Assembly: GCA_900469475.1 (NCBI GenBank) | Contig: UBXG01000004.1 | Span: 62,001-126,000 of the forward strand | Reading direction: 5' to 3' | Source of the DNA: Hyphomicrobiales bacterium | Lineage (GTDB): Bacteria > Pseudomonadota > Alphaproteobacteria > Rhizobiales > Rhizobiaceae | Length of the DNA stretch: 64,000 bases | Shown: positions 18,152 through 26,497 of the stretch, in pieces | How positions within the stretch are numbered: position 1 is the first letter of the stretch | Layout of the letters: every line of letters begins with the position of its first letter | Program-made: the position numbers and the translations under genes | The notes under the pieces: generated by a model | The model's database searches: none | The model's input: the letters and a program-made list of their open reading frames with translations, nothing else | Told to the model about the DNA's origin: nothing

Positions 18152-19735
18152 ATGCGTGATCACGTGGTTGCGGTCGATATCGGCACAGGCAGCGCGCGCG
18201 CTGGTGTCTTCACCGCGAGCGGTTCACTGCTGGGTAAAAGCGAACATCCGATCCTGATGAATCGCCCGCGTGAAAACCACGCCGAGCATGATTCTGAAGA
18301 CATATGGACTGCCGTCTGCACCGTCGTTCGCGCAGCGGTAAAGGCTGCCGGCGTCGACTCCTCCGTCATCGGCGCGATCGGCTTCGATGCGACCTGCTCG
18401 CTGGTCGTGCGTGACCGCGATGGCGGGCAGCTCACCGTTTCCACCGGCGGCGAGAAAAGGTTCGACACCATCGTCTGGCTCGATCATCGGGCGTTGGCTG
18501 AGGCGGATTACTGCACGGCGACGAAGCATGCGGTTCTTGAATATTCCGGCGCTTTCATGTCGCCCGAAATGGAAATGCCGAAGCTGATGTGGCTGAAGGA
18601 AAACCTGCCGGAAACCTGGGCTGAGGCCGGCTATTTTTTCGACCTCGCCGATTTCATGACATGGAAGGCGACCGGTTCGCTTGCACGGTCGCGTTCGACG
18701 CTGGTGGCGAAATGGAACTATCTTGCGCATCGCGAGCCGGGCTGGCAGGCCGATTTCCTCAATGTGATCGGCCTTGGCGATCTGCGCGAACGCGGCAGCC
18801 TGCCTGACGAGAGCGTTGCCGTTGGACGGTCTATCGGCACACTGACGGCCGAGGCGGCGCACGCGCTGGGTCTCGACCGTAAATGCCATGTCGGTGCGGG
18901 CATGATCGACGCCTACGCGGGCGCGCTAGGCGCGCTTGCAGCCCATGCCGGCGACGCCACCACGTTGGAACATCAACTGGCGCTGATTGCGGGAACCTCG
19001 AGCTGTGTCGTTTCCTTTGCGCGCGAGCGCAAGCGCAGCACAGGCATGTGGGGGCCATATTACGAGGCTGTCTTCCCGGGGATGTGGCTCGCCGAGGCCG
19101 GGCAGTCGGCGACGGGCGCACTGCTCGATCATATCGTCAGCATGCATGCGGCCGGTGGGCCGCCGACAGCGGCGTTGCACGATCGTATCGTCCGGCGGAT
19201 TGCGGAGCTCAGGCGTGCGGAGGGCGATTCCCTTGGCGGGCGTATCCATGTGCTGCCCGATTTTCACGGCAATCGCTCTCCCCTTGCCGATCCGCATGCG
19301 TTGGGTGTCATCAGCGGCATGACGCTGGATGCGTCCTTCGATGGCCTCTGCCGGCTGTACTGGCGCACCAGCGTCGGCATTGCGCTCGGCATTCGCCATA
19401 TCCTGGAGCGGATGCGGGATTATGGCTATGTGCCCGACACGCTGCACGTCGCCGGCGGCCATGTGAAGAATTCGGTGCTGATGGAACTCTACTCGGACGT
19501 GACCGGCTGCAAGGTGGTCATCCCGAAGATGAACGAAACCGTGCTGCTTGGCACGGCAATCGCAGCTTCCGTCTCCTGCGGGATTCACGAAAGCCTCGGC
19601 GTTGCTGGCGCCGCCATGTATCCGGGCGGTCATGAGCGGCTGCCGAATGCCGAAAAGACGAAACTCTATGATCGCGACTACCGGCGTTTCCTCGCCATGT
19701 ATCGCCATCGCGCGGAACTGGACGCCATGGAATAG
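18152..19735 (+). CDS. FGGY-family pentulose kinase, D-ribulokinase type
   Basis: A 527-residue FGGY carbohydrate kinase. The phosphate-1 loop is VAVDIGTGSARAGVF, a substrate-side segment includes GFDATCSLVV and WLDHRA, the catalytic aspartate lies in GMIDAYAGALG, and the C-terminal adenosine motif is VAGGHVKNSVLM. The GFDATCS and FHGNRSP elements are typical of the D-ribulokinase (YDR109c/FGGY) branch rather than xylulokinase. It would phosphorylate D-ribulose or a related ketose made from a pentitol by the neighbouring dehydrogenase. It starts 20 bases after the HAD gene and ends five bases from the convergent RpiR gene. The branch assignment is from motif memory and is moderately sure. Confidence 0.85.
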   Translation: MRDHVVAVDIGTGSARAGVFTASGSLLGKSEHPILMNRPRENHAEHDSEDIWTAVCTVVRAAVKAAGVDSSVIGAIGFDATCSLVVRDRDGGQLTVSTGGEKRFDTIVWLDHRALAEADYCTATKHAVLEYSGAFMSPEMEMPKLMWLKENLPETWAEAGYFFDLADFMTWKATGSLARSRSTLVAKWNYLAHREPGWQADFLNVIGLGDLRERGSLPDESVAVGRSIGTLTAEAAHALGLDRKCHVGAGMIDAYAGALGALAAHAGDATTLEHQLALIAGTSSCVVSFARERKRSTGMWGPYYEAVFPGMWLAEAGQSATGALLDHIVSMHAAGGPPTAALHDRIVRRIAELRRAEGDSLGGRIHVLPDFHGNRSPLADPHALGVISGMTLDASFDGLCRLYWRTSVGIALGIRHILERMRDYGYVPDTLHVAGGHVKNSVLMELYSDVTGCKVVIPKMNETVLLGTAIAASVSCGIHESLGVAGAAMYPGGHERLPNAEKTKLYDRDYRRFLAMYRHRAELDAME

Positions 19736-19740
19736 GCGGC

Positions 19741-20637
19741 TTACCGGAGCGGTGCCTGGGCGAACATGCCCTGAAGCTCTTCTATGCGGCGGGTCCTCGT
19801 TTCCGCCGCTTCGCCCGCGGCGTGAGCAACTGAAGTCGCCAGATATTCCAGCAGCGCCATTATGGCTGAAAGATTTTCGCGGCTGTTGGCGCGCTGCGGC
19901 GGCAGGGATAGCGTGATGTTTGCGAATTCATGCGCCCATTCCGTGAATTGTCCAGTTAACAGCAATACCTTGTAGCCTGCCCGACGAGCCGAGCGAGCCA
20001 GAAGCCGTGAGGTGACAAAGCTCGGGGAGTCGATGACGACAAGTAATCCGTCTTCGGCGGGCTCGCCGAACAGCTCGATGTAGCTGCCATTGGCGCCATC
20101 GAGGAAAAGGACCTGATCGCGGGCGAAGGTCAGGCGATCGCGAAAATAACGACCGATCCCTGCGAGACTCGGGTGAGAGGTGACAAAGACATGTCCGGAG
20201 GACAGAATTGTCGCAACCGCGTCGCGCCATTGCGGCTGGCCGGCGAGGTTGTAGATATGCTGCAGCATCTCGATCTGTTCGGCAATCTGCGTCGCAAGCG
20301 GGCGCCCTTCGCTCGCATCTTTCTGCAACTGTTCCAGGATATTGGGCAATTGCGATGTGATACCGGGCGCATTTTCCTTGAGGTGCACCTTTATCCCATC
20401 GAGACCGTGGTAGCCGAGCGACCGCAGAAACCTACCTACCGTCATCGGGCTCAATTCCAGCCTGTCGGCAACGGAGGAGGCCGTCTCGAAGGGTAGTTCA
20501 TTCAAATGCTCGGAGAAATACTTAGCAATTCTTCGTTCGGCCGGAGTGCCGATCTTTATATATTGTCTAAGTTTCTGGCTAAGGTCTTCCAAGTTTTGCG
20601 CCTCTTTGATGGTCTTTTCGATGTTATGTTGCGCCAA
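19741..20637 (-). CDS. RpiR/MurR family transcriptional regulator
   Basis: A 298-residue regulator. The N-terminal RpiR helix-turn-helix covers about residues 30-80 (TPAERRIAKYFSEHLNELPF, SVADRLELSPMTVGRFLRSLG). A C-terminal SIS sugar-isomerase domain (about 125-270) binds phosphosugars, with HVFVTSHPSLAG and LLVVIDSPSF at the strands. Such proteins respond to sugar phosphates. It is convergent with the pentulose kinase, five bases apart, and its promoter lies in an AT-rich region shared with the EI24 gene, so its target could be either side. No target is proven. Confidence 0.9.
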   Translation of the reverse strand: MAQHNIEKTIKEAQNLEDLSQKLRQYIKIGTPAERRIAKYFSEHLNELPFETASSVADRLELSPMTVGRFLRSLGYHGLDGIKVHLKENAPGITSQLPNILEQLQKDASEGRPLATQIAEQIEMLQHIYNLAGQPQWRDAVATILSSGHVFVTSHPSLAGIGRYFRDRLTFARDQVLFLDGANGSYIELFGEPAEDGLLVVIDSPSFVTSRLLARSARRAGYKVLLLTGQFTEWAHEFANITLSLPPQRANSRENLSAIMALLEYLATSVAHAAGEAAETRTRRIEELQGMFAQAPLR

Positions 20638-20845
20638 TTTCTACGCCCATTGGCTATTCAATTTTGATCTGGCCGCCGTTCTTGTTGCGGTTGTTGTTCC
20701 TAATGTGGCGTACAGAATATATTAGTGCAAAATATATTACAATAATTCAAATTTTTAATTGTCACATTCATATATCTGTGCGGGATATTGATATCGATAC
20801 AACCGTTTCTTAAGTGTCCATTTGCCACTAAGAGAGGTAGAACGA
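20638..20845. promoter_or_regulatory. AT-rich divergent promoter region
   Basis: This 208-base gap separates the divergent RpiR and EI24 genes and is far more AT-rich than its surroundings. It holds two AATATATT octamers (20716-20723 and 20731-20738) repeated at a 15-base interval; each is itself a palindrome. They could be RpiR binding sites, but this is a guess from position. Confidence 0.35.
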
Positions 20846-21556
20846 ATGATTGGCCTTGCCGCCCGCCGCTCCTTCGAGAATCTTTTTGCGCCTGAAACGC
20901 GCAAACTTTTCTGGAAGGTACTCGGCCTTACATTGCTGGCGCTCCTCGTGCTGTGGTTCGTCCTGCGGGGCGTCTTTAATTTCCTCGTATTGCCTTGGCT
21001 GCAGGGCTTCATGCCATCCACCTCGGATTGGACGGGTTGGCTCACATTCCTTCTTGCCATCTTTGCCGGGATTGCATTGGCATTGGCGATGGCGCTGCTG
21101 ATTTCACCGGTCACGGCGCTGATTGCCGGCCTGTTTCTCGACGATGTCGCCGAAGTGGTGGAAAAGCGCGACTATCCGGGTGATGCGCCGGGAACGGCAA
21201 TGCCAATCGTCGCGGCGATGAAGAGTTCCCTACGCTTTCTCGGCGTCGTCATCGTCGGCAACATCATGGCGCTGTTCCTGCTGTTCATTCCGGGCGTCAA
21301 TCTCGTCGCCTTCTTTCTGGTCAACGGCTATCTGCTGGGGCGGGAATTCTTCGAATTTGCCGCCATGCGTTTCCGCTCGCCGGACGAGGCGCGGGAATTC
21401 CGCGTCAAGCACGCCCTCACGGTCTTTCTGGCCGGCCTGGTGATCGCGGCGTTTCTGGCGATCCCGCTGCTCAATCTGCTGACGCCGCTCTTTGCTGCCG
21501 GCATGATGGTACATCTGCACAAGCTGATCTCGCACAGGGAGACCAGCCTGCGGTGA
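20846..21556 (+). CDS. EI24/CysZ-like membrane protein
   Basis: A 236-residue inner-membrane protein of the EI24 (CysZ-type) domain family with about four main helices: LTLLALLVLWFVLRGVF, LTFLLAIFAGIALALAMALL, VVIVGNIMALFLLFIPGVNL and TVFLAGLVIAAFLAIPLL. The pattern of NGYLLGREFFEFAAMRFRS between helices matches the family. E. coli CysZ imports sulfate, but no sulfur gene lies nearby, and many alphaproteobacterial members are uncharacterised. ATG 20846 is preferred over the ATG 24 bases upstream because GAGAGG precedes it at a normal distance. Confidence 0.8.
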   Translation: MIGLAARRSFENLFAPETRKLFWKVLGLTLLALLVLWFVLRGVFNFLVLPWLQGFMPSTSDWTGWLTFLLAIFAGIALALAMALLISPVTALIAGLFLDDVAEVVEKRDYPGDAPGTAMPIVAAMKSSLRFLGVVIVGNIMALFLLFIPGVNLVAFFLVNGYLLGREFFEFAAMRFRSPDEAREFRVKHALTVFLAGLVIAAFLAIPLLNLLTPLFAAGMMVHLHKLISHRETSLR

Positions 21557-21564
21557 GGACAGGC

Positions 21565-22344
21565 TTAGCCGGCCGCTTCTGCTCCGATGATCTGAGGCGG
21601 AAGTTCGACCAGAGGAGCAGGAATGTCCCAGGTCTTTTCCGGCGAGCGACAGAGGTCGGCAATGACGCAGCGTTCGCATTCGGGCTTGCGCGCCTTGCAG
21701 ACATAGCGGCCATGCAGGATCAGCCAATGGTGTGCGTGGTAGAGATACTGGTCGGGAATGATCTTCATCAACCGCTGCTCGACTTCGTCGGGCGTCTTGC
21801 CCGGAGCCAATAGCAGCCGGTTGGCGATGCGGAAGATATGCGTGTCGACGGCCATCGTCGCCTGACCGAAAGCCATGGAAAGCACGACATTCGCGGTCTT
21901 GCGGCCGACGCCGGGTAGGGTGATCAATTCTTCGCGGGTGCGCGGCACCTCGCCACCGAAATCCGTGATCAGCTTTTCCGACAGAGCCACGACGTTTTTC
22001 GCCTTATTACGGTAAAGGCCGATCGTCTTGATATATTCGCGGATGCGCTCCTCGCCGAGATCGAGCATCTTCTGCGGGGTATCGGCAACGGCAAAGAGGG
22101 CACGCGTCGCCTTGTTGACGCCGGCGTCGGTCGCCTGCGCTGAAAGCGCCACGGCAACGACCAGCGTGAAAGGATTGACGTGCTCCAGCTCGCCCTTGGG
22201 TTCCGGCCGTTGGATGGAGAAGCGCCGGAAGATCTCTTCCAGGTCCGCTTTGGAATAAAGGCTCTTTCCCGCCGGCTTGCGGCCTGCGGTCGCATTTGAC
22301 TTTTTCGCGGTTTGGGCGCTGGATTTGATCTTTGGATTTGCCAT
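21565..22344 (-). CDS. nth: endonuclease III
   Basis: A 259-residue DNA glycosylase/AP lyase for oxidised pyrimidines. The helix-hairpin-helix is LPGVGRKTANVV, with the catalytic lysine at about residue 148. The GPD-region catalytic aspartate is in AVDTHIFR, and the 4Fe-4S ligands follow the C-x6-C-x2-C-x5-C pattern in CKARKPECERCVIADLC. A basic N-terminal tail of about 40 residues (KSSAQTAKKSNATAGRK) extends the bacterial core. ATG 22344 leaves only 22 bases to the divergent DUF2244 start. The longer upstream frame overlaps that gene and is rejected. Confidence 0.95.
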   Translation of the reverse strand: MANPKIKSSAQTAKKSNATAGRKPAGKSLYSKADLEEIFRRFSIQRPEPKGELEHVNPFTLVVAVALSAQATDAGVNKATRALFAVADTPQKMLDLGEERIREYIKTIGLYRNKAKNVVALSEKLITDFGGEVPRTREELITLPGVGRKTANVVLSMAFGQATMAVDTHIFRIANRLLLAPGKTPDEVEQRLMKIIPDQYLYHAHHWLILHGRYVCKARKPECERCVIADLCRSPEKTWDIPAPLVELPPQIIGAEAAG

Positions 22345-22352
22345 AAGCGACC

Positions 22353-22358
22353 TATACT
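22353..22358 (+). promoter_or_regulatory. -10 element implying a leaderless DUF2244 transcript
   Basis: TATACT (5 of 6 to consensus) ends eight bases before the ATG at 22367. Transcription would start about 22364-22366, at the initiation codon itself. No Shine-Dalgarno sequence is present. The -35 region is weak (TTTGGA at 22331-22336, 16-base spacer) and lies inside nth. Confidence 0.45.
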
Positions 22359-22366
22359 CAAGTCCT

Positions 22367-22870
22367 ATGACGAAACGCAACGCCGATACGGCTGGAGACG
22401 GCAACAGGCCGGTTTTCGCTGCCGAATTGTTTCCCCATCGCTCGCTGTCGCGAAAGGGGTTCAGGGTCATGCTGGCCTTGGCGGGCATCTTCTGTCTCTT
22501 CTACAGCATTCTCTTCGTCACGCGCGGCGCCTGGCCGATCGGCATTTTCTTCGGCGCCGATTTCTTCCTGCTCTATGGCGCCTTCTGGCTGAACTACCGC
22601 TCGGGCCGTGTGCGCGAAGAGGTGACGGTATCGCGCACCAACGTTTCCATCCGCAAATTCTCGCCGACGGGCCGCATGGTGGAGCATGATTTCAATCCGT
22701 TTTGGACGCGGTTCCTGGTTCGCCGTCACAGCGAGATCGGCGTTGTTTCCATGCATGTCCGCGACAGAAGCCACGACACCGATGTCGGCTCCTTCCTCAA
22801 TCCGGAAGATCGTGAGAGCTTTGCCAAGGCCTTCAAGCGTGCCTTGGCGACGGTGACGCAACGGATATGA
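22367..22870 (+). CDS. DUF2244 family membrane protein
   Basis: A 167-residue protein matching the DUF2244 pattern: a short N-terminal tail, PVFAAELFPHRSLSRKGF, two adjacent membrane helices (MLALAGIFCLFYSILFV and WPIGIFFGADFFLLYGAFW), then a beta-rich cytoplasmic domain with VSRTNVSIR and a C-terminal LNPEDRESFAKAFKRAL. Function is unknown; the fold of helix pair plus pleckstrin-like domain is typical of small regulatory or scaffold membrane proteins. It is divergent from nth with only 22 bases between start codons, so its transcript is probably leaderless. Confidence 0.85.
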   Translation: MTKRNADTAGDGNRPVFAAELFPHRSLSRKGFRVMLALAGIFCLFYSILFVTRGAWPIGIFFGADFFLLYGAFWLNYRSGRVREEVTVSRTNVSIRKFSPTGRMVEHDFNPFWTRFLVRRHSEIGVVSMHVRDRSHDTDVGSFLNPEDRESFAKAFKRALATVTQRI

Positions 22871-22981
22871 GCGGCCTTTACAGACCGGCGATATCACATT
22901 TTTGCAGAGAGACCACTGGCGCAAGAAACGGGTGGTTTTAGCCGTCTTGCCGTGGTTTTCTCCTTTTCAAGGAGAAAGATC

Positions 22982-23854
22982 ATGAATGCGATTGCACAGC
23001 TGAAGAAAGACATCACCCCGGAAGGTCAGGATTACGACACCGTGCGGGAGGTCATCGAGCTCATCACTGAGGAATATCGCGACCAGCCGTCGCTGGAGAT
23101 GCTGGCCGAAAGGCTCGGCCAGTCGCCGACCCAGCTGCAGAAGACGTTTACACGCTGGGCCGGGCTGTCACCCAAGGCTTTCCTTCAGGCCGTCACGCTC
23201 GACCATGCCAAGCGGCTCCTGCGCAAGGAGGATCTGCCGCTGCTGGAGACCTCTTTCGAGGTCGGCCTTTCCGGACCAAGCCGACTGCACGATCTCTTCG
23301 TCACGCATGAGGCGATGTCTCCGGGCGAATGGAAGGCGAGGGGCAGCGGTCTGGTGATGCGCTATGCGTTTCACATCTCGCCCTTTGGCCTTGCCTTGAT
23401 CATGGTCACCGATCGCGGCCTTGCGGGTCTCGCTTTCAGCGATTCCGGCAATGAGAAGGCGTGCCTCGCCGACATGACCTGCCGCTGGCCGAATGCAGAG
23501 TTCATCGAAGATCCGCATGCGACGGCACCTTATGCGGCCCGCATCTTCGAGCGAGGGAACTGGTCGAGTGATCAGCCGCTGCGGGTCGTGCTGATCGGTT
23601 CGGATTTCCAACTCCGCGTCTGGGAGAGCCTTTTGAAGATCCCGATGGGCCGCGCGGTGACCTATTCCGACATCGCAAGGGATATCGGTCAGCCGACCGC
23701 CATGCGGGCCGTGGGTGCGGCTGTCGGCCGCAATCCGATCTCTTTTGTCGTGCCCTGCCATCGTGCGCTCGGGAAGAACGGGCAGCTTACGGGGTATCAC
23801 TGGGGGCTGACGCGCAAGCGGGCGATGCTGGGATGGGAAGCGGGGGATGTTTGA
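22982..23854 (+). CDS. AraC-type helix-turn-helix fused to O6-alkylguanine-DNA methyltransferase
   Basis: A 290-residue protein that resembles Ada without its N-terminal zinc/phosphotriester domain. Residues about 15-115 are an AraC-type helix-turn-helix (LAERLGQSPTQLQKTFTRWAG, listed to locate it), and the C-terminal half is the suicide methyltransferase with active cysteine in VVPCHRALGKNG and the arginine-finger region GRAVTYSDIA. It would remove alkyl groups from O6-guanine. Because the Cys-38 type sensor is absent, methylation-triggered activation as in E. coli Ada cannot occur by the same route. AAGGAG precedes ATG 22982. No alkB or alkA partner lies in the window. Confidence 0.9.
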   Translation: MNAIAQLKKDITPEGQDYDTVREVIELITEEYRDQPSLEMLAERLGQSPTQLQKTFTRWAGLSPKAFLQAVTLDHAKRLLRKEDLPLLETSFEVGLSGPSRLHDLFVTHEAMSPGEWKARGSGLVMRYAFHISPFGLALIMVTDRGLAGLAFSDSGNEKACLADMTCRWPNAEFIEDPHATAPYAARIFERGNWSSDQPLRVVLIGSDFQLRVWESLLKIPMGRAVTYSDIARDIGQPTAMRAVGAAVGRNPISFVVPCHRALGKNGQLTGYHWGLTRKRAMLGWEAGDV

Positions 23855-23917
23855 GGGGGCTGAGGCTCTGAAGCTTGCGGAGGGGCGCGCACTCTCCGTA
23901 AACTCGTATCAAGCTTC

Positions 23918-24949
23918 TCAAGCCGCCTTCGCCATAGCCATCTGCAGCAGCGCCTTCGCAGCACTTTCATCCGTAATCAAAGTATTGCAGCCAATGCGCT
24001 TGATGGTGGCGCTGATCGCCCGGGCGCGGTGGGCGCCGCCGGAGGAGATCACGATGTGCTTGGCCTTTTTCAGCGTATCGAGATCGACGGACATGACACG
24101 CTTGTTGATCGGGTGATCGACGGAATTGCCCTCGGCATCGAGGAAGTTGAACATGGTGTCGCAGACGCAGCCCATTTCGATCAGCTCTTCCAGCTCGCGT
24201 TTCGAAATGAAACCTTCCGACAGCGATGTCGAGTGCGGTCCGATGTCGCCGCAGCTGACGATAGCGAGATCGAGATTCTCCGCGAGGCGGTAGATGGCTT
24301 CCAGCCCGCATTTCTCGATGAGATTGCGCTTGGTCTCGACGGAGTCGACGAGAAGCGGCGCCAGGAACATGTAGCACTCCGCGCCGAGCTGGCTTGCCAG
24401 ACGCCAAGTGTAATCGATCGGATTGGTCTGATGGACGGCGACGATGCCGCCGAGCAGGGAAACCACCTTACAATTGTCACGGCGGGTCGGGCGGAAGCTT
24501 GCAAGCGACGCGGTCATCGTCCGGCCCCAGCCGACGCCGATCGTATAGTTGTCGGGGATGGCTTCGGTCAGGAACTGGCCGAGTGCCAGGCCGACGCTCT
24601 TTGCCTGTGCGTTCACATCTCCATTGGCCGGCTCGGGAACGACGATCGCTTCATCGAGGCCAAAGGTGCGCTCGAGCTTGATCGCCAGTTCAACGCAGTC
24701 ATCGATGCCTTCGGTGATCCAGATCTGCACCTCGGCGCGGCGCATGGCCTCGTCCAGCAGGCGGATGACGGTGGTGCGGCTGATACCCAGCTGTTCGGCG
24801 ACATCTTTTTGCGTCAGGCCCTGGTTGTAATAAAGCCAAGCGGCGCGAAGCCTCAGGGAGGAGGTCTCCGAATAGGCGGTGTGGGTTCCGCGTCTCAGTT
24901 TGGCCACAGGTCCTCCGGCGAGATTGTCGCATGCGCCGTTTAACGTCAT
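23918..24949 (-). CDS. SorC-family transcriptional regulator
   Basis: A 343-residue SorC-type regulator with an N-terminal helix-turn-helix (LTQKDVAEQLGISRTTVIRLL at about residues 45-65, given for location) and a sugar-binding domain with VGWGRTMTASLASF, VVSLLGGIVAVH and the terminal SSGGAHRARAISATI. The first 30 residues are low in conserved features, so a slightly later start is possible. It is divergent from transaldolase across 457 bases containing a TGACAT/ATGTCA inverted repeat. It probably senses a pentose or tetrose phosphate and controls tal, in the manner of erythritol and deoxyribose regulators; this is inferred from position. Confidence 0.85.
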   Translation of the reverse strand: MTLNGACDNLAGGPVAKLRRGTHTAYSETSSLRLRAAWLYYNQGLTQKDVAEQLGISRTTVIRLLDEAMRRAEVQIWITEGIDDCVELAIKLERTFGLDEAIVVPEPANGDVNAQAKSVGLALGQFLTEAIPDNYTIGVGWGRTMTASLASFRPTRRDNCKVVSLLGGIVAVHQTNPIDYTWRLASQLGAECYMFLAPLLVDSVETKRNLIEKCGLEAIYRLAENLDLAIVSCGDIGPHSTSLSEGFISKRELEELIEMGCVCDTMFNFLDAEGNSVDHPINKRVMSVDLDTLKKAKHIVISSGGAHRARAISATIKRIGCNTLITDESAAKALLQMAMAKAA

Positions 24950-25028
24950 GATCCGCCTGAGATGCGAAAAGGAATGATGGCGGATGACTGGAGCAGGCGA
25001 GATCGGCTCTTCCGCTGCCGATATTCTA

Positions 25029-25047
25029 TGACATGAAACTTATGTCA
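25029..25047. promoter_or_regulatory. inverted repeat in the SorC-tal intergenic region
   Basis: Perfect 6-bp arms TGACAT (25029-25034) and ATGTCA (25042-25047) around a 7-base spacer. It lies 20 bases upstream of a sigma70-like -35 box and about 80 bases before the SorC start, a suitable place for the SorC protein to control both genes. Confidence 0.4.
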
Positions 25048-25067
25048 ATCGAATTGCACAAATGTCC

Positions 25068-25096
25068 TTGACTTTTCGATGCGAGATTGCTGATAG
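25068..25096 (+). promoter_or_regulatory. probable promoter of the tal leader
   Basis: TTGACT (25068-25073), a 17-base spacer and TGATAG (25091-25096). This would give a 5' untranslated region of about 300 bases before transaldolase. Confidence 0.4.
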
Positions 25097-25137
25097 TCGG
25101 TGATGAGGAATTCGGTCTTGTCCAACCGAGGAGGACA

Positions 25138-25410
25138 ATGTGCGAGTGCTGCTGCAAGCAAGTGCCAGACCGGACAGGGAGCCATATAGGGCGCCCGGTG
25201 CCGGTGAAAAGCCTGCTTTCGGAAGGTTGTTTCTTCACCGCTCGGCCGTTCACCGGAAATGGAACTCCAGCGCGTTTTATCCCGTTACCGACACATAGGA
25301 GAAGGAAGGCTACACCCCGACGCCTTCGGTCCCGTCCGGCGAAAAGACCGGATCTGCTGCCAACATCTCCCATCCCGATGGGCTTCATTCAACAAGGATA
25401 CCTGTTATGA
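25138..25410 (+). other. candidate upstream open frame in the tal leader
   Basis: A 90-codon frame with a strong ribosome binding site (GAGGAGG, five bases before ATG). It begins MCECCCKQV and its TGA overlaps the transaldolase ATG as ATGA. The later part is rich in R and P and does not look like a folded protein, so it may only be a leader used for translational coupling. The surrounding RNA can form stems, for example CGGTGAA at 25200-25206 with a TTCACCG downstream. Whether it is translated is unknown. Confidence 0.2.
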
Positions 25411-26372
25411 CTTCCAAGCTTGACCAACTCCGCGCCATGACCACGGTCGTGGCCGATACCGGCGATATCGAGGCAGTTGCCCGCCTGAAGCCGGTGGATT
25501 GCACCACCAACCCGACGATCGTGTTGAAGGCACTGGGCACGCCGATGTTCGCCGACGCGATCAAGGAAGCCGTTGCCTGGGGCAAGAAGCAGGGTGGCGC
25601 GTCCGAGGCCGTGGTTGCCGCCGTTGCCGACCGCCTGGCAATTTCCGTCGGTGCAGCGCTTTCCGGCCTCGTTCCCGGCCGCGTCTCGACCGAAGTCGAT
25701 GCCGACCTCTCCTTCAACACGGAAGCTTCGCTTGCTAAGGCCCGCGCCATCATCGCCGCCTACAAAGAGCGCGGCATCGAGCGTGACCGCATCCTGATCA
25801 AGCTCGCTTCCACCTGGGAAGGCATCCGCGCCGCCGAAGTGCTGCAAAAGGAAGGCATCGACTGCAATCTGACGCTGCTCTTCAGCAAGGCCCAGGCGAT
25901 TGCCTGCGCCGACGCCAAGGCATTCCTCATTTCGCCCTTCGTCGGCCGCATCCTCGACTGGTACAAGAAGTCGACCGGCAAGGACTACACGGCAGAGGAA
26001 GATCCGGGCGTCGTCTCGGTGCGTGACATCTACCACTATTACAAGGCCAACGACATCAAGACGATCGTCATGGGCGCCTCCTTCCGCAATACCGGCGAAA
26101 TCGAAGCGCTGGCCGGCTGCGATCGCCTGACGATCAGCCCGAACCTGCTTGACGAACTTTCCAAGGATGAAGGCAAGCTGGAGCGCAAGCTCTCGCCGGA
26201 GCCCAAGGGCTCGGTTGAGAAGATCGCGGTCGACGAAAAGACCTTCCGCTGGATGATGAACGAAGATGCGATGGCTACTGAGAAGCTCTCCGAAGGCATC
26301 CGCGCCTTCGCCAAGGATCTCGGCACGCTGCGCGCCATGGTCAGCAAGGAACTGCAGCTCGCAGCCGCTTGA
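25407..26372 (+). CDS. tal: transaldolase
   Basis: A 321-residue transaldolase of the TalB type, the normal length. The catalytic lysine that forms the Schiff base is in [12 protein letters not shown] at about residue 132, the N-terminal signature is [13 protein letters not shown], and conserved [12 protein letters not shown] and [11 protein letters not shown] follow. It transfers dihydroxyacetone units between sedoheptulose-7-phosphate and glyceraldehyde-3-phosphate in the pentose phosphate pathway, linking the xylose and pentitol routes in this window to fructose-6-phosphate. It stands alone with its own terminator and long leader, and is probably controlled by the divergent SorC regulator. 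Confidence 0.95.
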   Translation: MTSKLDQLRAMTTVVADTGDIEAVARLKPVDCTTNPTIVLKALGTPMFADAIKEAVAWGKKQGGASEAVVAAVADRLAISVGAALSGLVPGRVSTEVDADLSFNTEASLAKARAIIAAYKERGIERDRILIKLASTWEGIRAAEVLQKEGIDCNLTLLFSKAQAIACADAKAFLISPFVGRILDWYKKSTGKDYTAEEDPGVVSVRDIYHYYKANDIKTIVMGASFRNTGEIEALAGCDRLTISPNLLDELSKDEGKLERKLSPEPKGSVEKIAVDEKTFRWMMNEDAMATEKLSEGIRAFAKDLGTLRAMVSKELQLAAA

Positions 26373-26416
26373 CGGTGATCGGGCGTCTCTCCGTCGGGGG
26401 GAGCTATGATTCGACA

Positions 26417-26448
26417 GGGTGTCGCAGGGATGCGGCGCCCTTTTTGTT
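26417..26448 (+). terminator. intrinsic terminator of tal
   Basis: GGGTGTCGC (26417-26425), loop AGGGAT, GCGGCGCCC (26432-26440): nine pairs with two G-T, followed by TTTTTGTTT. A convincing rho-independent terminator. Confidence 0.8.
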
Positions 26449-26497
26449 TATAGACAGGGCTTTGAGGTCGCCGCAGTTAGACGGCATGGGCGCAGCC

